Positions 23,809 through 27,099 of a DNA stretch of 27,099 nucleotides are shown here, piece by piece (the stretch's first letter is position 1; each line of letters begins with the position of its first letter). The stretch covers positions 1 through 27,099 of the IMG/VR virus record IMGVR_UViG_3300042691_031725. One strand, written 5' to 3'. The notes under the pieces are model-generated. The model did not search any database. It was not told the origin of the DNA and was given only the letters and a program-made list of their open reading frames with translations. The position numbers were made by a program, and so were the translations under genes. The DNA is from a virus.

Positions 23809-23920
23809 TTATTTGGATAATATTCCTGATGAATATTTAGCATACATGGCTATGTACCATTGGGATAAGCTAAAACAATTCTGTATACTCCTAACACTAG
23901 ATTTAGAAACAGAGGGTTAA
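23798..23920 (+). CDS. Tiny acidic ORF ending in a terminator stem
   Basis: This 40-residue ORF (NYLDNIPDEYLAYMAMYHW, then a hydrophobic LLTLDL end) overlaps the previous gene by 11 bases. Its stop codon lies within the left arm of the terminator stem at 23911, so it is the last gene of its transcript. No family is recognised. Tight packing supports it, but at this size it could be chance. Confidence 0.45.
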   Translation: MKSNYLDNIPDEYLAYMAMYHWDKLKQFCILLTLDLETEG

Positions 23921-23938
23921 GAAATTAACCCTCTTTTT
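23911..23938 (+). terminator. Intrinsic terminator with GAAA loop, abutting promoter B
   Basis: A perfect 10-pair stem (AGAGGGTTAA with TTAACCCTCT) closes a GAAA loop and runs into five Ts. Those Ts form the start of the TTTGGC element of promoter B, and the stop codon of the preceding ORF is inside the stem. This is a very compact end-and-restart point. Confidence 0.9.
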
Positions 23939-23967
23939 GGCTTCCAGTGATCTTGATGTTATATTTA
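23936..23967 (+). promoter_or_regulatory. Promoter B, TTTGGC-N18-TATATTTA
   Basis: TTTGGC at 23936-23941, TTCC following, and TATATTTA at 23960-23967 with 18 bases between, the same as promoters A and C. It sets the start of the following gene: an in-frame TTG at 23937 is inside the promoter, so ATG 23985 is the real start. Confidence 0.8.
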
Positions 23968-23984
23968 GGTATAAATTAAAACAC

Positions 23985-24323
23985 ATGAGTGAGCGTGGTT
24001 ATTATTTTAAAGACAATAAACATTATGTCACTGGTGGTTCTATTCCACCTATGCTTGTTAATCTAATAGATAAAATGAGTATTATACCTTGGTGGGTAAA
24101 TGTTCCATTAGATACAACTCTTAATGATATTATTTGGATTAAAGAAGATAAAGAACAAATAAAACCTAATTATTTTGAAATTAAATCATCTTCAAGTAAC
24201 GAAGTATATTGTGTAACTAAAAGACCAAATAATAAATATCATTGTACATGTCCTGGTTATTGGAGAAGTAAAGATCATATTTGTAAACATATTAAACAAG
24301 TTATAAAGGAAAAATCATTATGA
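23985..24323 (+). CDS. SWIM zinc-finger protein
   Basis: This 112-residue protein ends with a SWIM finger: YHCTCPGYW (C87, C89) and HICKHI (C100, H102), the C-x-C-xn-C-x-H layout. SWIM domains bind zinc and are linked to DNA or protein binding. The N-terminal part has IPPMLVNLIDKMSIIPWWVNVP, which looks like a folded hydrophobic module. It starts at ATG 23985, 18 bases after promoter B. It overlaps the next gene by ATGA. The finger is certain; the target is not. Confidence 0.83.
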   Translation: MSERGYYFKDNKHYVTGGSIPPMLVNLIDKMSIIPWWVNVPLDTTLNDIIWIKEDKEQIKPNYFEIKSSSSNEVYCVTKRPNNKYHCTCPGYWRSKDHICKHIKQVIKEKSL

Positions 24324-24553
24324 AGACAATAGGTAAAATCACTAACACTTGGAAAAAGGCTCTCAATCATATTAAAAATAATGATGTTGAGAAAGCAGTT
24401 GAAACACTAGATACTTGTCTTTTAATTTTAGCTCAAGCTACTGAAGAAGGCAAAACTCAACTTGATAATGTAAAAATTGATACTTGGAAAGTAAGAGTAT
24501 GGGTCAGTCTAGAAGAACTAAATGTAATCCCTGAATACGATGCTTATATCTAA
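24320..24553 (+). CDS. Small protein of unknown function
   Basis: This 77-residue protein is mostly helical (KKALNHIKNNDVEKAVETLDTCLLILAQATEEG) with a strand end (KVRVWVSLEELNVIP). The helical pair could resemble a TPR-like repeat, but one repeat is too little to call. It overlaps the SWIM gene by 4 bases and the next gene by 14. No function is inferred. Confidence 0.6.
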   Translation: MKTIGKITNTWKKALNHIKNNDVEKAVETLDTCLLILAQATEEGKTQLDNVKIDTWKVRVWVSLEELNVIPEYDAYI

Positions 24554-24779
24554 AACAAAGAAAAAAGAACGAGTTGATTTTGTTAAAGATGACCCTGAAT
24601 ATAAACCTTTTATTGTGATGAATGAATACCTGCAAGTATGGACAGGTCTAAAAGATGGAGGACTTACTTTAACATTCTCTGATAATTTTGATGATGCTAA
24701 ACCTCTTAATTTTCATACTCAATTTTTATCATTAAAAAGGGTATATAAATTAACTAAACTAGAACAAATATATTTATGA
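24540..24779 (+). CDS. Small protein of unknown function
   Basis: This 79-residue protein has a basic start (SKTKKKERVDF), a strand-rich middle (KPFIVMNEYLQVWTGLKDGGLTLTFSD) and an end of YKLTKLEQIYL. The middle looks like a small beta fold. It overlaps the previous gene by 14 bases and the membrane-protein gene by ATGA. It is not recognised. Confidence 0.6.
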   Translation: MLISKTKKKERVDFVKDDPEYKPFIVMNEYLQVWTGLKDGGLTLTFSDNFDDAKPLNFHTQFLSLKRVYKLTKLEQIYL

Positions 24780-25114
24780 AATTGTTATTAGGAATAAGTA
24801 TTGGACTAATAGCTCAAGCTTTAACTTTTATTCAATTACAAGGTCGTTTTAAGTTTCCTTGGATGAAAGAACATCCACATGTTATTGTATTGCTTGGGAT
24901 TCCTATATCATATCTATTTATGTGTTCTGTTCAGTATATGGTTGAATATTTTGGAGGAGCACTTTGGCCTTCTCGATTAATAGGTTTTGTTATTGGAACT
25001 TTTGTTTTTACATTCATGTCAGTGAAGTGGTTCAATGAACCAATTTCTATAAAAACAGGAGTATGTTTGTTTTTAGCATTTTGTATTTTAATAATTCAAT
25101 TATTTTGGAAATAA
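24776..25114 (+). CDS. Four-helix integral membrane protein
   Basis: This 112-residue protein has four hydrophobic stretches: near residues 2-18 (LLLGISIGLIAQALTFI), 34-56 (VIVLLGIPISYLFMCSVQYM), 68-82 (LIGFVIGTFVFTFMS) and 94-110 (VCLFLAFCILIIQLF). It is an inner-membrane protein by sequence. No known holin motif is clear, although phage membrane proteins of this size can be holins, antiholins or superinfection-exclusion factors. It is the only clear membrane protein in the window and is separated from the glycan island by about 4.5 kb. Confidence 0.72.
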   Translation: MKLLLGISIGLIAQALTFIQLQGRFKFPWMKEHPHVIVLLGIPISYLFMCSVQYMVEYFGGALWPSRLIGFVIGTFVFTFMSVKWFNEPISIKTGVCLFLAFCILIIQLFWK

Positions 25115-25115
25115 T

Positions 25116-25460
25116 ATGGGTGAAAAAAAAGGTAAAACAATAAAACTAATTTATGATTTTCCAACACAACTAAGTACTGAAGTATTTGAACATAATGTGT
25201 GGAGTAGAGTGACTTGTATTAATTTTAGAAGTTTTAATGGATCACGCCGTATTTTAAAATTCTATAAAAATGGGGATTCATATTATGAAGAGTATAATGG
25301 ACCTGTTTTTTTATTTGAAACAAATACTAAACTAAAAGATATGTCTAAAAAAGGATATGTTTATCCACATGATATTCAACCTAAAGGACTTATAAGACAA
25401 TCAGAGTTAGATTATCTTAAAAATCCAAAGGTAGATAAAAACAAATATATTTATAAATAA
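25116..25460 (+). CDS. Unknown protein
   Basis: This 114-residue protein is not recognised. It is basic and strand-rich: KTIKLIYDFPTQLSTEVF, WSRVTCINFRSFNGSRRILKFYKNGDSYYEEYNG and GPVFLFETN. The basic, aromatic strands suggest a small nucleic-acid or protein-binding domain, which is inference. It starts 1 base after the membrane protein's stop. Confidence 0.62.
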   Translation: MGEKKGKTIKLIYDFPTQLSTEVFEHNVWSRVTCINFRSFNGSRRILKFYKNGDSYYEEYNGPVFLFETNTKLKDMSKKGYVYPHDIQPKGLIRQSELDYLKNPKVDKNKYIYK

Positions 25461-25464
25461 AATT

Positions 25465-25686
25465 ATGGCCATCAAATTAGATAATACTTTAACTAATCTT
25501 GAGAAAATACTTAAATCATCTATTTATGAGAATAAAATGGAATTAATCCATCCATCTCAAGAGTATGGACCATTACAAATAGCTTATATAAAAGGTTATA
25601 TATGCTCCTTAGAAGAAATATTAAAAGAAGTAATAGAAATAAATAATACAGAACAAAAAAATGTTTATAAAGTTTGTTTAAATTAA
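25465..25686 (+). CDS. Small helical protein of unknown function
   Basis: This 73-residue protein is largely helical (NTLTNLEKILKSSIYE, YIKGYICSLEEILKEVIEI). There is no membrane segment. It starts 4 bases after the previous stop and is followed 8 bases after its own stop by the next start at 25695. Not recognised. Confidence 0.6.
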   Translation: MAIKLDNTLTNLEKILKSSIYENKMELIHPSQEYGPLQIAYIKGYICSLEEILKEVIEINNTEQKNVYKVCLN

Positions 25687-25694
25687 AAATATTT

Positions 25695-25934
25695 ATGTTC
25701 TGTATTCATAAACAGTCCATGAATAAAAAATTAACATATCATTATTACAAAATAATAAACATAATTCAATCTTGTGAAACCCAAGACCACTTATTCTCAG
25801 CTAAAACAATAGTTAACAATTTTATTAAATATTGGGTTTATCATAAAATAAATAATGAAGTATTAAATATATATGTTAAATATTTTACTATTTTAATAAA
25901 ACATAAACATAATAATATACTAGGTTATGACTAA
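25695..25934 (+). CDS. Small helical protein of unknown function
   Basis: This 79-residue protein is helical and rich in aromatic residues (LTYHYYKIINIIQSC, TIVNNFIKYWVYH, VLNIYVKYFTILIK). An in-frame TTG at 25674 lies within the preceding gene, so ATG 25695 (or 25719) is preferred; 25695 has an A-rich lead. The stop overlaps the next gene by 8 bases. Not recognised. Confidence 0.5.
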   Translation: MFCIHKQSMNKKLTYHYYKIINIIQSCETQDHLFSAKTIVNNFIKYWVYHKINNEVLNIYVKYFTILIKHKHNNILGYD

Positions 25935-26103
25935 TGAAGAACGTTTAGAAGAAATCATTTATCAAGCACATCAAAGAGGAGATAATGATATATTACATTC
26001 ATATGTTGACATCTATCGTAAACAACACCCAAATTTACGTTTAATTGATTACTATGATATGGCTCATACACAAATAAAAAAAGAATTAGGGATTATAAAA
26101 TAA
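25927..26103 (+). CDS. Small protein of unknown function
   Basis: This 58-residue protein is helical (EERLEEIIYQAHQRGDNDIL then YDMAHTQIKKELGIIK). It overlaps the preceding gene by 8 bases, and its stop immediately precedes promoter C. No motif or family is recognised. Confidence 0.58.
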   Translation: MTNEERLEEIIYQAHQRGDNDILHSYVDIYRKQHPNLRLIDYYDMAHTQIKKELGIIK

Positions 26104-26104
26104 G

Positions 26105-26136
26105 TTTGGCTCCCCACAATTCTCTAGCTATATTTA
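26105..26136 (+). promoter_or_regulatory. Promoter C, TTTGGC-N18-TATATTTA
   Basis: TTTGGC at 26105-26110, then TCCCC, and TATATTTA at 26129-26136, with 18 bases between. It is the third copy of the arrangement at 20310 and 23936 and begins one base after a stop codon. It is expected to drive the small basic gene and, downstream, the ClpP-like gene. Confidence 0.8.
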
Positions 26137-26154
26137 TATCATATGATAAAAAAC

Positions 26155-26304
26155 ATGGCACAGAGTAAAAAACATATAAACATAATTGATGGATTAAATG
26201 AACGTCATATAGCTCAAATCATACGTAGAAAAATGATTCAACGCACTGAACCAAATAGTAAAACATATAAACGAGAAAAGTATCGTTATGATGGAAATAA
26301 TTAA
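26155..26304 (+). CDS. Small basic protein of unknown function
   Basis: This 49-residue basic protein (MAQSKKHINIIDGLNERHIA, then RRKMIQRTEPN and a Lys/Arg-rich end with YKREKYRYDG) sits directly behind promoter C. An in-frame ATG at 26143 would add four residues but leaves little leader after the -7 box. Basic and helical, it could bind nucleic acid or a host protein. Not recognised. Confidence 0.58.
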   Translation: MAQSKKHINIIDGLNERHIAQIIRRKMIQRTEPNSKTYKREKYRYDGNN

Positions 26305-26391
26305 GAGTGTTTTTTGCTCTGAATATACTTAAGTCATTATTTTATAATGATGAATACTCTATAATTTCAAAACAAGGATGGGAGGTAATAA
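26305..26391 (+). other. Short gap with weak AT hairpin and possible tiny ORF
   Basis: This gap of about 87 bases has a perfect but A+T-rich 7-pair hairpin at 26334-26350, with no T-run after it. A GTG at 26307 opens a 36-residue frame (MFFALNILKSLF and KQGWEVINEKYN) that overlaps the next gene by 26 bases. Neither is convincing alone. Confidence 0.3.
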
Positions 26392-26628
26392 ATGAAAAAT
26401 ATAATAATTCTAAATAATACTCCATTCTTTATTGTTAGAGATGTTTGGGTAGGTAAATTTATTGATAATATTAATGGAGGTAAAATACTTACTGACCTTA
26501 TTGAGTTATGGAAAGAATATACTGAAACTGATTTTGTTTATCAAAACGGTGAAAGAGTATTATTTTTAAAAAATATAGACGAACCAGAATGGTTTGAAAT
26601 CCAAGATATAAATGAAGAACAATTATAA
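26392..26628 (+). CDS. Small acidic protein of unknown function
   Basis: This 78-residue protein has a strand start (NIIILNNTPFFIVRDVWVGKF), a helix (ILTDLIELWKEYTETDF) and an acidic end. It has one of the rare Shine-Dalgarno-like leads in the window, GGGAGG ahead of the ATG. It overlaps the ClpP-like gene by 17 bases. Not recognised. Confidence 0.6.
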   Translation: MKNIIILNNTPFFIVRDVWVGKFIDNINGGKILTDLIELWKEYTETDFVYQNGERVLFLKNIDEPEWFEIQDINEEQL

Positions 26629-27099
26629 TCCAAACAATAAGACATTTAGAACAATTGTTTTAAGTGGTGAAATAGATGAGTCATCTGTTAAAGATGCTAT
26701 TCAAACTATTTCATTCATAAATGAAATTGATAATGGTAAAGATGAAGTTGAACCTATAAAACTAATCATTAATAGTTTAGGTGGTAATATACTTGATGGT
26801 TTTGCTTTAATAGGTGTTATAGAAAACTCATTTGTTCCTGTCTACACATACGGTTATGGATCAATAATGTCAATGGCCTTACCTATATTAGTTTCTGGTG
26901 ATAAACGTTTTGGACATCAATTAGCTACATTTATGTATCATGAATGCTTGGATAGTGTACCTTATGATAAAATGTCTGTTATAAAAGAAAATATAGAAGA
27001 AACAGATCGATTAATGTCAATGTATGATAAATATCTCATCTCCAGAACATCACTGACTCAAAAACAGTTAAATAAAGTTAAGAATAAAAAAACTGACTG
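26612..27099 (+). CDS. ClpP-like serine protease (3' partial)
   Basis: The 162 visible residues show the ClpP fold: FRTIVLSGEID, IKLIINSLGGNILDGFALIGVI, the nucleophile region YGYGSIMSMALPIL with S87, and FMYHECLD with H110. The third triad member is expected about 50 residues after the His; D162, the last visible residue, is a fair candidate. In phages such proteins may act as head-maturation proteases or as ClpP-like cytosolic proteases. No portal or capsid gene is seen near enough to decide. It starts within the preceding gene, overlapping by 17 bases, and is cut by the window edge. Confidence 0.85.
   Translation, partial: MKNNYNPNNKTFRTIVLSGEIDESSVKDAIQTISFINEIDNGKDEVEPIKLIINSLGGNILDGFALIGVIENSFVPVYTYGYGSIMSMALPILVSGDKRFGHQLATFMYHECLDSVPYDKMSVIKENIEETDRLMSMYDKYLISRTSLTQKQLNKVKNKKTD

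Noticed and set aside
26305-26350. Possible terminator after the small basic gene
   Set aside because: The short stem near 26304-26320 has its T-run in the loop, and the 26334-26350 hairpin is A+T-only apart from one pair and lacks a T tail.
1-27099. tRNA genes and CRISPR arrays
   Set aside because: I saw no cloverleaf-like stretch with a conserved GTTC arm and no regularly spaced direct repeats; the window is almost fully coding.

Overview
This window is strongly A+T-rich, gene-dense and coded entirely on the + strand. It looks like part of a tailed-phage genome, most likely a T4-like myovirus. The evidence is a T4-type sliding-clamp loader pair at the left end (gp44-like large subunit, gp62-like small subunit), a Cas4/RecB-type nuclease, many tiny overlapping genes, a freestanding GIY-YIG endonuclease, an HNH-related protein and a ClpP-like protease. 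A Bacteroidota host is inferred from two signals. Most starts lack a Shine-Dalgarno sequence and are preceded by A-rich DNA instead. The clear promoters also fit the Bacteroidota sigma pattern TTTG-N19-21-TAnnTTTG. The standard genetic code is used.

Layout. (1) 1-2925, replication and nucleotide module: clamp loader subunits, a candidate ADP-ribosyltransferase-fold protein, a MazG-like helical protein and a Cas4-like nuclease. (2) 2957-20309, a glycan island of about 17 kb. It starts behind its own promoter with a small ribbon-helix-helix protein and continues with about 19 tightly packed genes, many joined by 4-base ATGA overlaps. It encodes two GT-B and several GT-A-like glycosyltransferases, a GT10 fucosyltransferase-like enzyme, a WavE-like protein, a sugar-nucleotide 4,6-dehydratase, a DegT-family enzyme with His in place of the PLP lysine, an HpcH/HpaI-type aldolase, a HAD phosphatase, an acetolactate-synthase-like ThDP enzyme, an SDR reductase, a HAD-nucleotidyltransferase fusion, a TylF-like and a second methyltransferase, and a GDPD-like protein. 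(3) 20310-26640, a run of small mostly unknown genes: a zinc-finger protein, the GIY-YIG endonuclease, an HNH-related protein, a lysine-rich mini-protein, a SWIM zinc finger and a four-helix membrane protein. It is punctuated by three near-identical promoters and two GAAA-loop terminators. (4) 26612 to the end: a ClpP-like serine protease, cut by the window edge.

How the parts fit. The His-for-Lys dehydratase, 4,6-dehydratase, ThDP enzyme and SDR together suggest synthesis of a 3-deoxy, two-carbon-branched sugar (yersiniose-like logic). It would be activated as a nucleotide sugar, then transferred and methylated by the island's enzymes. The island has no visible Wzx/Wzy/WecA-type membrane protein. 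The glycan may therefore be placed directly on a phage or host macromolecule in the cytoplasm, or may feed the host's own surface-polysaccharide pathway. The acceptor and exact sugar cannot be read from the sequence.
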